A stretch of DNA of 64,000 nt from the NCBI RefSeq assembly GCF_000959525.1, contig NZ_CP009832.1, positions 558,001 through 622,000 of the forward strand, given 5' to 3'. Each line of letters begins with the position of its first letter. Within the stretch, counting starts at the first letter, position 1. The DNA comes from Burkholderia multivorans ATCC BAA-247 (GTDB taxonomy: Bacteria; Pseudomonadota; Gammaproteobacteria; Burkholderiales; Burkholderiaceae). Under the pieces are notes generated by a model, which saw only the letters and a program-made list of their open reading frames with translations, was not told the origin of the DNA and did not search any database. The position numbers were made by a program, and so were the translations under genes. Positions 19,706 through 27,154 of the stretch are shown piece by piece.

Positions 19706-20325
19706 CGATCAAGGCGGTGGTGTTCGATTTCGGCGGCGTGCTGATCGACTGGAGCCCCGAGTATCTGTACCGGAAACTGATTGCCGACGACGCCGAGCGC
19801 CGCTGGTTTCTCACGCACGTCTGCGCGATGGAGTGGGTCGTGCGGCAGGACGGCGGACAGACGATCGAAGAAGGCACGAACGAGCTCGTCGCGCAGTATC
19901 CCGAACACGAAGCGCTGATCCGCGCGTTCTACGCACGCTGGCACGAGATGATCGGCGGCGTGCTCGCGGAAGGCGTCGCGCTCGTCGAGCGGCTCGAGGC
20001 GCGCGGCATGCCGCTGTTCGGGCTCACGAACTGGTCCGCGCAGACGTTTCCGTATGCATGGGAGCACTTCCCGGTGCTGCGGCGCTTCAAGGACATCGTC
20101 GTGTCGGGCCACGTGAAGCTCGTGAAACCCGATCCGGCGATCTACCGCGCGATGCATGCGCGGATCGATCCGCATCTGCCGGGCATCGCGCCGCACGAAC
20201 TCGTGTTCATCGACGACAACGCGAAGAACGCGGCCGCCGCAACCGCGCTCGGCTGGCACGGCATTCACCACACGAGCGCGGCCGCGACCGAAGCGCGGCT
20301 GCGCGAACTCGGCGCGCTCGCGTAA
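19702..20325 (+). CDS. HAD-superfamily hydrolase (haloacid dehalogenase-like)
   Basis: A 207-residue HAD phosphatase. Motif I is VVFDFGGVLIDW with the nucleophilic Asp at residue 8, motif II GLTNWSA near residue 110, the motif III Lys in KLVKPDP near residue 142, and motif IV VFIDDNAKN near residue 175. The FDFGGVL form is common in the YihX-like subgroup (sugar phosphate phosphatases). I chose ATG 19702, which overlaps the isochorismatase stop by four bases. Confidence 0.85.
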   Translation: MTIKAVVFDFGGVLIDWSPEYLYRKLIADDAERRWFLTHVCAMEWVVRQDGGQTIEEGTNELVAQYPEHEALIRAFYARWHEMIGGVLAEGVALVERLEARGMPLFGLTNWSAQTFPYAWEHFPVLRRFKDIVVSGHVKLVKPDPAIYRAMHARIDPHLPGIAPHELVFIDDNAKNAAAATALGWHGIHHTSAAATEARLRELGALA

Positions 20326-20340
20326 GCCGCCGCCAACAAA

Positions 20341-20374
20341 AAACCCCGCGCTTCGGACAGACAGCGCGGGGTTT
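20341..20374. terminator. Intrinsic terminator between convergent genes
   Basis: AAACCCCGCGC and GCGCGGGGTTT form an 11-bp stem with a 12-base loop. On the minus strand a T-rich run follows (facing ettA); on the plus strand only TTTG follows, so it serves ettA better than the HAD gene. Confidence 0.8.
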
Positions 20375-20399
20375 GTGCGTCGGCGGGGCCGCCGGCGGA

Positions 20400-22067
20400 T
20401 CAGCGCGTGATCGGCTTGTAGCGGATGCGCTTCGGCTTCGCCGCTTCCTCGCCGAGACGTGCGCGCTTGTCGGCTTCGTATTCCTGGTAGTTGCCGTCGA
20501 AGAACGTGACCTGCGAGTCGCCTTCGAACGCGAGGATGTGCGTCGCGATCCGGTCGAGGAACCAGCGATCGTGCGAGATCACCATCACCGAGCCCGCGAA
20601 CTCGAGCAGCGCGTCTTCGAGTGCGCGCAGCGTTTCGACGTCGAGGTCGTTCGACGGCTCGTCGAGCAGCAGCACGTTGCCGCCGGAGATCAGCGTCTTC
20701 GCGAGGTGCAGCCGGCCGCGCTCGCCGCCGGACAGGTTGCCGACGATCTTCTGCTGGTCGCCGCCCTTGAAGTTGAAGCGGCCGATGTACGCGCGCGACG
20801 GCGTTTCGTACTTGCCCACCGTGAGCACGTCGGCGCCGCCCGAGATTTCCTCGAACACCGTCTTCGAGCCGTCGAGCGCATCGCGGCTCTGGTCGACGTA
20901 CGCGAGCTTCACGGTCGGGCCCGTCACGATCTCGCCCGAATCCGGCTGCTCCTTGCCCGTGATCATCCGGAACAGCGTCGACTTGCCGGCGCCGTTCGGA
21001 CCGATGATGCCGACGATCGCGCCGGCCGGAATCTTGAAGCTCAGATTGTCGATCAGCAGCCGATCGCCGTACGACTTGCTGACGTTCTTGAATTCGATCA
21101 CTTCATTGCCGAGGCGATCGCCGACCGGAATGAAGATTTCCTGCGTTTCGTTGCGCTTCTGGTATTCCTGGCTGTTCAGCTCCTCGAAGCGCGCGATACG
21201 CGCCTTCGACTTCGCCTGACGGCCCTTCGGGTTCTGGCGCACCCACTCCAGTTCCTTCTTGATCGCCTTCTGGCGCGCGGATTCGGCCGCCTCTTCCTGC
21301 TTCAGGCGTTCCTCCTTCTGGTCGAGCCAGCTGCTGTAGTTGCCCTTCCACGGAATGCCGTGGCCGCGGTCGAGTTCGAGAATCCACTCGGCTGCGTTAT
21401 CGAGGAAGTAGCGATCGTGCGTGACGGCGACGACCGTGCCCGGGAAGCGCACGAGGAACTGCTCGAGCCAGTCGACCGATTCCGCATCGAGGTGGTTGGT
21501 CGGTTCGTCGAGCAGCAGCATGTCGGGCTTTTCGAGCAGCAGCTTGCACAGCGCGACGCGGCGCTTTTCGCCGCCCGACAGGTGCTCGATCTTCGCGTCC
21601 CACGGCGGCAGGCGCAGCGCGTCGGCCGCCACTTCGAGCTGCTGCTCGGGGCTGCCGCCGTCGCTCGACGCGAGGATCGCCTCGTATTTCGCCTGCTCGG
21701 CCGCGAGCGCGTCGAAGTCGGCGTCCGGTTCCGCATACGCGGCGTAGATTTCCTCGAGCTTCTTGTTCGCCTGGAACAGATCGCCGAGACCTTCCTCGAC
21801 CGCCTCGCGCACCGTCTTGCTCGGATCGAGCTGCGGTTCTTGCGGCAGGTAGCCGATGTTCAGGTTCGGCATCGGCGTCGCTTCGCCTTCAATATCCTTG
21901 TCGACGCCCGCCATGATGCGGATCAGCGTCGACTTGCCCGAGCCGTTCAGGCCGAGCACGCCGATCTTCGCGCCCGGAAAGAACGACAGCGAGATGTCCT
22001 TCAGAATCTGGCGCTTGGGCGGCACGATCTTGCCGACCCGGTTCATCGTGAAAACGTATTGGGCCAT
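20400..22067 (-). CDS. ettA: Energy-dependent translational throttle protein EttA
   Basis: An ABC-F protein of 555 residues with two ATPase domains and no membrane part. Walker A motifs are [10 protein letters not shown] near residue 40 and [10 protein letters not shown] near residue 355, with signatures LSGGEKRRV and LSGGERGRL. The linker (about 240-310) is rich in Lys, Arg and Glu and includes the arm that in E. coli EttA contacts the ribosome and L1 stalk. EttA gates entry into elongation according to the ATP/ADP ratio. Length equals the E. coli protein. Confidence 0.94.
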   Translation of the reverse strand: MAQYVFTMNRVGKIVPPKRQILKDISLSFFPGAKIGVLGLNGSGKSTLIRIMAGVDKDIEGEATPMPNLNIGYLPQEPQLDPSKTVREAVEEGLGDLFQANKKLEEIYAAYAEPDADFDALAAEQAKYEAILASSDGGSPEQQLEVAADALRLPPWDAKIEHLSGGEKRRVALCKLLLEKPDMLLLDEPTNHLDAESVDWLEQFLVRFPGTVVAVTHDRYFLDNAAEWILELDRGHGIPWKGNYSSWLDQKEERLKQEEAAESARQKAIKKELEWVRQNPKGRQAKSKARIARFEELNSQEYQKRNETQEIFIPVGDRLGNEVIEFKNVSKSYGDRLLIDNLSFKIPAGAIVGIIGPNGAGKSTLFRMITGKEQPDSGEIVTGPTVKLAYVDQSRDALDGSKTVFEEISGGADVLTVGKYETPSRAYIGRFNFKGGDQQKIVGNLSGGERGRLHLAKTLISGGNVLLLDEPSNDLDVETLRALEDALLEFAGSVMVISHDRWFLDRIATHILAFEGDSQVTFFDGNYQEYEADKRARLGEEAAKPKRIRYKPITR

Positions 22068-22250
22068 TTCGGTGTGAAGTCAGAAGTGGTTGAGACGGCC
22101 GCGCAGCGCGCTGGCGTGGCGGCGTCGGATGATTCGGTACGGAGCGGCCGCGCGATGCGCGGCGGTGTGCCGCGTGCGGCGACGCGAACGGCTATTGTAC
22201 TTCGCCGCCGGCTGTCGCTGGCGCGGCTCGGCCGTTTGGCCGAGGCACGC

Positions 22251-22559
22251 TCAGAGCCACTCGGCGACGCCGCCGTGGCCCGAGCACGTGCCGCGTCGAT
22301 GGCGGCTGAAGCTGTACGCGCCGTCGCGGCATCGCGCGCTCGCGCCTTCCGGCACGCGGCCCGATTTCGAGCGGGCCGGCGCGTGGACGGTCTCGCCGTC
22401 GCGATTGCGATAGGTGTCGTGGCGATCGAGGTCGGCTTCGTTGCCGTACGCGGGCGATGCGCGGAACGCGTGCGCCGGAGCGGACAGCGGCGCGGTGGCG
22501 GCGAACAGCGCGATCGACAAGGCTGCGATGCGCGTCGCGCGGTGGAGCAGGGCGGGCAT
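22251..22559 (-). CDS. DUF3761 exported protein
   Basis: A 102-residue protein with a clear signal peptide (cleavage after APAHA, residue 31) and a C-terminal DUF3761 motif, ASARCRDGAYSFSRHRRGTCSGHGGVAEWL-like, with two Cys likely to be disulfide-bonded in the periplasm or outside. The domain is found in many small secreted proteins and has no known role. It is a single gene on the minus strand. Confidence 0.8.
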   Translation of the reverse strand: MPALLHRATRIAALSIALFAATAPLSAPAHAFRASPAYGNEADLDRHDTYRNRDGETVHAPARSKSGRVPEGASARCRDGAYSFSRHRRGTCSGHGGVAEWL

Positions 22560-22652
22560 GGTCTTCTCGTGATGTTGTTATTGGAGCGGCGCGATGGCCG
22601 TGGGCGGCATGCTAACCGATGCGCGGGAGAAGCGGCGCGGCGCGCGCTGTCG

Positions 22653-22919
22653 CTACGTCGCGCCGGACATCGATGGCGCGTCGCCGGCGCGCGCGGCATC
22701 GAGTATCCAGCGCCGGAACGCAGCCACCTTCGGCCGTTCCGCATGATGCGGCGGGTAGACGAGGTCGTACGCGAAATCGTCGAGCCGTGCGACGTCGGCG
22801 AGCTGCACGAGCCGGCCGTTCGCGAGCTCGCCGCGCACCATCGCAGCCGGCAGCAGCCCCGCGCCTTGCCCGGCGACGATGGCCTGCAGCGGCGGTGACA
22901 AGCCTGCTTCGGCGCGAAT
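22653..22919 (-). pseudogene. C-terminal remnant of a LysR-type regulator
   Basis: About 85 residues that read as the end of a LysR effector-binding domain: AGLSPPLQAIVAGQGAGLLP, LANGRLVQLAD, then AYDLVYPPH and AAFRRWILDAA before a TAG stop. A LysR protein has about 300 residues; the DNA-binding part and most of the effector domain are missing. Upstream the frame soon reaches a stop and no helix-turn-helix is found in any frame up to the gabP-like gene. I read it as the leftover of a deletion. Confidence 0.75.
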
Positions 22920-23012
22920 GGGAGGCGAACGTGCCGGCCAAATGGCGGGAAACGGGCGATGCGAGTTGGCGCGTCGACCGGTGCCGGCACGGGCGGCCGA
23001 ACCGGATCACGC

Positions 23013-23038
23013 GTTGCATCGATGCGCGTCGATGCAAC
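23013..23038. repeat. Inverted repeat, 10-bp arms
   Basis: GTTGCATCGA (23013-23022) and TCGATGCAAC (23029-23038) are perfect inverted copies around six bases. Without a T-run and 300 bases before the permease start, it looks more like a protein-binding site than a terminator. Confidence 0.7.
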
Positions 23039-23065
23039 AAGTGGTTCCATCGAAAATATTCAATT

Positions 23066-23083
23066 GGTTCTTAGTGAAGAACC
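23066..23083. repeat. Inverted repeat, 7-bp arms
   Basis: GGTTCTT (23066-23072) and AAGAACC (23077-23083) are perfect inverted copies around AGTG, inside the AT-rich part of the permease upstream region. It may be an operator; the regulator is unknown. Confidence 0.6.
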
Positions 23084-23336
23084 GTTTGATGCTTACACTG
23101 CATCGCTTCGAAGGCGGCTGACCGAAAGCCGACGGAATCGGCGCGCGCGATGCGCCGGCGCGCTGCGCGCCGCATCGCACCCGCAGCTTCGCAGACTGCG
23201 CGGCGCGCCGTCCCGGAGCGGCCCGGCGGATTCGCGTGCCGCACGCACGCGGTTCCATCCCGGCTCAACAAAGACAATCCCCACGCCGCCTTCACGCGAC
23301 ACCAGTCGTACCGGACCGTTTTTTGGAGAGAGACAG

Positions 23337-24728
23337 ATGAAGGAAAGCAAGACAGGCCTTGGCACCGGCCTGAAGCAGCGGCACGTGACGATGATGTCCA
23401 TTGCGGGCGTGATCGGCGCGGGCTTGTTCGTCGGTTCCGGCCACGCGATCGCGGAAGCCGGTCCGGCATCGATCCTCGCGTATGCGATCGCGGGCGTGCT
23501 CGTCGTGCTGGTGATGCGCATGCTCGGCGAAATGGCCGTCGCGCATCCGGACAGCGGCTCGTTTTCTACCTATGCCGACCGCGCGATCGGTCACTGGGCA
23601 GGCTTCACGATCGGCTGGCTGTACTGGTGGTTCTGGGTGCTCGTGATCCCGATCGAGGCGACGGCCGCCGCGACCATTCTCAATGCGTGGTTCCCGGGCA
23701 TCGCGACGTGGATGTTCGCGCTCGGCATCACGCTGCTGCTGACCATCACGAATCTGTTCTCGGTCAAGAACTACGGCGAATTCGAATTCTGGTTCGCGCT
23801 GATCAAGGTCGTCGCGATCGTCGTGTTCTTGTGTGTCGGCGCTGCGGCGATCGTCGGCATCGTGCCGGCGCCGGCCGTGTCGGGCGTGTCGAACCTGTTC
23901 GCGCATCACGGCTTCATGCCGAACGGCGCCGGTGCGGTGCTCGCGGCGATGTTGACGACGATGTTCTCGTTCCTCGGCACCGAGATCGTGACGATCGCGG
24001 CCGCCGAATCCGACAACCCGCAACGCCAGATCGTGCGTGCGACGAATTCGGTGATCTGGCGCATCACGCTGTTCTATCTCGGCTCGATCCTCGTCGTGGC
24101 GGCGATCGTGCCGTGGAACGACCCGCTGCTGCCGGCGCACGGCTCGTATCAGCGTGCGATGGAGCTGATCGGCGTGCCGAACGCGAAGGCGATCATCGAC
24201 GTGATCGTGCTCGTGTCGGTTGCGAGCTGCCTGAATTCGGCGCTGTACACGGCGTCACGGATGCTGTTCTCGCTGTCGAAGCGCAAGGATGCGCCCGCGT
24301 TCCTGCATCGCACCGATGCGACCGGCACGCCGCGCGCGGCCGTGCTCGCCTCGACCGCGTTCGGCTTCGTGACCGTGATCGCGAACTACCTGATGCCCGA
24401 GCAGGTGTTCGGCTTCCTGCTCGCGACCTCGGGCGCGATCGCGCTGCTCGTGTATCTCGTAATCGCGATCTCGCAGCTGCGGATGCGCAGGACGCTCGAA
24501 GCGACTGGCGCGGATCTGCCGCTGCGGATGTGGATGTTCCCGTGGCTCACGTGGGCCGTGATCCTGTTCATCTGCGGCACGCTGACCGTGATGCTCGTGA
24601 GCGAGGAACACCGGATGGAAGTCGGTGCGACGGCCGTGCTGGCGCTGTTCGTGCTGCTTGCGTCGTGGCTGAACAAGCGAGGTCGCGATGCGCGGGTGGG
24701 GGAGGGGCGGCGCGTGTCGGCGACGTAA
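23337..24728 (+). CDS. Amino acid permease, GabP-like
   Basis: APC-family amino acid transporter of 463 residues with 12 predicted helices. The N-terminus (GLKQRHVTMMSIAGVIGAGLFVGSG) and the MRMLGEMAVAHPDSGSFSTYAD segment match the AAT subfamily, closest in my reading to 4-aminobutyrate (GabP) transporters; FSFLGTEIVTIAAAES near residue 215 agrees with that group. It imports its substrate with protons. GGAG precedes ATG 23337; the open frame upstream is not coding. Substrate assignment is by family resemblance only. Confidence 0.85.
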   Translation: MKESKTGLGTGLKQRHVTMMSIAGVIGAGLFVGSGHAIAEAGPASILAYAIAGVLVVLVMRMLGEMAVAHPDSGSFSTYADRAIGHWAGFTIGWLYWWFWVLVIPIEATAAATILNAWFPGIATWMFALGITLLLTITNLFSVKNYGEFEFWFALIKVVAIVVFLCVGAAAIVGIVPAPAVSGVSNLFAHHGFMPNGAGAVLAAMLTTMFSFLGTEIVTIAAAESDNPQRQIVRATNSVIWRITLFYLGSILVVAAIVPWNDPLLPAHGSYQRAMELIGVPNAKAIIDVIVLVSVASCLNSALYTASRMLFSLSKRKDAPAFLHRTDATGTPRAAVLASTAFGFVTVIANYLMPEQVFGFLLATSGAIALLVYLVIAISQLRMRRTLEATGADLPLRMWMFPWLTWAVILFICGTLTVMLVSEEHRMEVGATAVLALFVLLASWLNKRGRDARVGEGRRVSAT

Positions 24729-24872
24729 CTCGCGTGAACCGGACGGGCGCGGCTGCTGCGCCCGTTCGCGCTGTGCGGCGTAGGCGCGGTGGAATCGAGG
24801 CGTGGCGTCGGGGAGGGCGGGCGTTGGCGGCACACCGCACGCGGCAGCGCGATGAATATCGGCGATAGCGCG

Positions 24873-26027
24873 TTACGCGAGAGAAAACTCCAGAATATCC
24901 TGGCGACAGAGATCCGTGACCAGATCGCGGATGCGGTCCGCATCGGTGTTGGCAAAACCAGAAATCAGTGTTCCGAGGCTGATGCCGGGGCGCTCGACGA
25001 TCAGTCGAATCAGCGTTGCGCCTTGATCGTCCAGATTGACCTTGGTGCCGTTGGCGATCACATAGCGATCGTCGCGGCCAGGCGGCCGATAAGCGCTCAA
25101 GCGAATTCTCGATTCATCTGGGATTGCCGACACCGCTGGGTTCCCCAATGTCTCGAGTGCGAGATCTGTCTCGATACGTATGGCCCCAGTCCTATCGTCG
25201 AGAAAGCGGCGGTAATTCTCTCGGGTGCAAATGAAGTCCTCGAATTGTTGCCCTATCGACGCCAGGACGTTTTTATCGTTCTCCCAGTCACTCAACGAAC
25301 GTCTGGCGTCGAGCAAGTGCGGCATTCGGTTTATCGCCCAACTCAAGTAATCAATGACATAGGCCGGGAAAGTTCCGAATGCAAGATGGAAGGTCGCTTC
25401 ACCGACGGGAAGCGGGTTGTGCCACCAGCCTCGTGGTAGATAGAGCAGATCACCGGCCTCCAACATGACGTCCATATACGGGGTGTCAGGACACGGATAC
25501 AGGCCCTCGTAATCCTTGCTTTGTTGCATGTAAAGCGGTGCCTCGAGTGAGGGCTCGTACAGGACCCACCGCTTGCGCCCGATGAGTTGTATTGCGAAAA
25601 CGTCACGTGTATCCCAATGGCAGCGGAACGAGTCGCGCTCACCGAATGCCAGGTAGGCGCTACTGACCACCTGTCTGCCGGTGAATTCGATGAGTTGTCT
25701 CGATAACTGATTGACCTTCGGTTCAGTGGCGATTTTGTTTGCGATCAATGTCGCGCCCTTGCGCAAATAATCGTAGACAACTGGCTTGATCAGGCGATGG
25801 CGAAGCGTGCCGATGTCCCACCAGCTTTCGATGTATTCGCTCTTTGGTCGGATGCCGTCGAAAGTCAGCTTGAAATCGTCGGAGGCTACGTTGCTGCGTT
25901 CGAAGATTTCATTTACGTCCCGCCAGGAGAAGTTGCGAAGCGATACGGCTCCTTTCATAAGCAAGGGGCGCTTTTCCTGGTAATCGAGTGCGAAGTCTTT
26001 AGGGGAGACGCTGAACGAAATGCTCAT
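24873..26027 (-). CDS. JmjC-domain (ribosomal-oxygenase-like) dioxygenase
   Basis: A 384-residue cupin/JmjC protein with the plan of bacterial ribosomal oxygenases (YcfD/RoxA). The iron site HxD...H is complete: His137-Trp-Asp139 in CHWDTRDVFAIQL and His203 in PRGWWHNPLP; IGRKRWVLYEP follows as in that family. About residues 310-384 form a winged-helix-like tail (RYVIANGTKVNLDDQGATLI) like that of YcfD. Such enzymes hydroxylate side chains (Arg in ribosomal protein L16) using Fe(II), 2-oxoglutarate and oxygen. Here it lies 66 bases after a bacteriocin-like peptide gene on the same strand and has much lower G+C than the chromosome, so I infer it modifies that peptide. No strong ribosome-binding site is seen. 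Confidence 0.82.
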   Translation of the reverse strand: MSISFSVSPKDFALDYQEKRPLLMKGAVSLRNFSWRDVNEIFERSNVASDDFKLTFDGIRPKSEYIESWWDIGTLRHRLIKPVVYDYLRKGATLIANKIATEPKVNQLSRQLIEFTGRQVVSSAYLAFGERDSFRCHWDTRDVFAIQLIGRKRWVLYEPSLEAPLYMQQSKDYEGLYPCPDTPYMDVMLEAGDLLYLPRGWWHNPLPVGEATFHLAFGTFPAYVIDYLSWAINRMPHLLDARRSLSDWENDKNVLASIGQQFEDFICTRENYRRFLDDRTGAIRIETDLALETLGNPAVSAIPDESRIRLSAYRPPGRDDRYVIANGTKVNLDDQGATLIRLIVERPGISLGTLISGFANTDADRIRDLVTDLCRQDILEFSLA

Positions 26028-26093
26028 CGGAACGATTTGATGTTTGGGCTGGTTTCGGGTTCGGTTGGGGAAGGTGATTTAGTTGTAGTTGGT

Positions 26094-26414
26094 TCATGGC
26101 GCGTTGTAGTTGGTGCCCGCCGAGTTGGTCGCATTTTCCAAGAAACCAGCGGCCATTCCACTATAAAATCCAAGCTGACCATTGAGAATGGTCATTGCAC
26201 CGGCTTGCATGAGTGTGGGGGTTGCTGGGCCGGTAAAAAAGCCAAGCGTGGCCCCGGCAAGTATCGCTGAAGCGAGACCGGTGGGGCTCGCTTGTCCGGT
26301 GACCGATGCTTGCCCCAAGTAAATGGCCCCCCCTCCGACACCGCCAAGCGCGGCACCGATTGGCCCTACGGCGCCAGAGACTACCTTCAGTTCTCGAATT
26401 GATAGTTCGCGCAT
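26094..26414 (-). CDS. Bacteriocin-like precursor with double-glycine-type leader
   Basis: A 106-residue peptide. The first 15 residues, MRELSIRELKVVSGA, form a leader like those of class II microcins and bacteriocins, with Gly-Ala at positions -2 and -1 of the expected cut by a C39-peptidase ABC exporter. The core of about 91 residues is Gly/Ala-rich and hydrophobic, has several GxxxG-type spacings (ALGGVGGGAIYLG) and ends in NSAGTNYNAP. No Cys is present. I chose the ATG at 26414 because GGAG lies 7 bases upstream; the frame could open 8 residues earlier. It follows the small membrane protein by 25 bases and precedes the JmjC gene. No exporter is in the window. Confidence 0.72.
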   Translation of the reverse strand: MRELSIRELKVVSGAVGPIGAALGGVGGGAIYLGQASVTGQASPTGLASAILAGATLGFFTGPATPTLMQAGAMTILNGQLGFYSGMAAGFLENATNSAGTNYNAP

Positions 26415-26439
26415 TTCAATTCTCCGAAAAACCGTCATG

Positions 26440-26685
26440 TCAGGGATGTTTGGTAAGTAGTGATTTTGCGATGTTTCCTAAAATTACGGATAAAAATATT
26501 AGGATCATCCAGGGGTTTACTTTTGTTTTTATGATGAACGTCGATATTATTTTGAATAGCCAATACAGGACAATATGGATGGAAATGATGAGTGCGCATC
26601 CAATGAAGAAGTCGATGAAGAAAGCGTCGACTGAACCGGGGGTGAATTTTATGCCGAGAATCTCGGCGTGTGGTTCATTTTTCAT
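26440..26685 (-). CDS. Small membrane protein, candidate immunity protein
   Basis: An 81-residue protein with two long hydrophobic stretches (about 21-46 and 57-76) separated by a short basic loop (IIKTKVN), a polar N-terminus and a basic C-terminus. I do not recognise a family. Size, topology and place directly before the bacteriocin-like gene on the same strand resemble bacteriocin immunity proteins; that role is inference. Its base composition is AT-rich, unlike the chromosome. Confidence 0.6.
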   Translation of the reverse strand: MKNEPHAEILGIKFTPGSVDAFFIDFFIGCALIISIHIVLYWLFKIISTFIIKTKVNPWMILIFLSVILGNIAKSLLTKHP

Positions 26686-27154
26686 GGAGTGATTGATCCT
26701 TGGATTGATGAGGTGCCGAGTGCCTACGGGAAGTGATGGGGGCAGTATTGTGTGCGATCAGATGCTTGTATATAGAACAAATACCAATTTTTATAAATCT
26801 GCGTCGGAAAATGTCTGAAGTCGTAGCTCGATGACGATCGCTGTTTTTTGTTGGAAGTGTGCTGAACGAATTTTCGGGCTGTATCCGTCCGGCGCCATTC
26901 AATTGATCCATCGGTTCGAGTCGGTCTACGGACAGCCGGTGGGCAACGGCTTTGCGATCGGACCAGGACGGAGAAACCAGTCGCCGCATCCGTCGAGCAA
27001 CAATTCCAAGTAAAGGCAGACCAAAAAAGCAAACTGTCGTCGCACCCTCCGCGATTCGTTCTCGCGAGTAAATAGACGATCAACAGATCGGCTATTTGTA
27101 ACCGACATAGTTTCATTTATCGTTCGTCGACCTCATCTCTGAAGGAGTACGACC
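26686..27154. other. AT-rich non-coding stretch between bacteriocin-like locus and MBL gene
   Basis: No recognisable gene. Several short frames of 60-130 codons exist on both strands but none shows a known motif or good start signals. The left half (26740-26860) is the most AT-rich and probably carries the promoter of the minus-strand peptide locus. GAAGGAG at 27141-27147 is the ribosome-binding site of the next gene. Confidence 0.5.

Larger units (their letters stand above)
22920..23336. other. Non-coding stretch upstream of the GabP-like permease
   Basis: No gene is supportable here. The stretch changes from G+C-rich to an AT-rich patch at about 23040-23100, which contains two perfect inverted repeats listed separately, and then back. 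It probably carries the permease promoter and the scar of the LysR deletion. Confidence 0.55.

Noticed and set aside
19833-22898. A 1021-codon open frame on the plus strand
   Set aside because: It runs opposite to ettA and others and consists of Arg/Ala/Val-rich sequence created by the G+C bias; no family motif is visible.
22902-23040. The N-terminal half of the LysR gene in another frame (a simple frameshift)
   Set aside because: I read the minus strand upstream of the remnant and found no helix-turn-helix in any frame, so it is a deletion and not a frameshift.
26831-27013. A 60-residue ORF on the plus strand beside the peptide locus
   Set aside because: No ribosome-binding site, no recognisable motif, and overlapping frames on the other strand are just as open.
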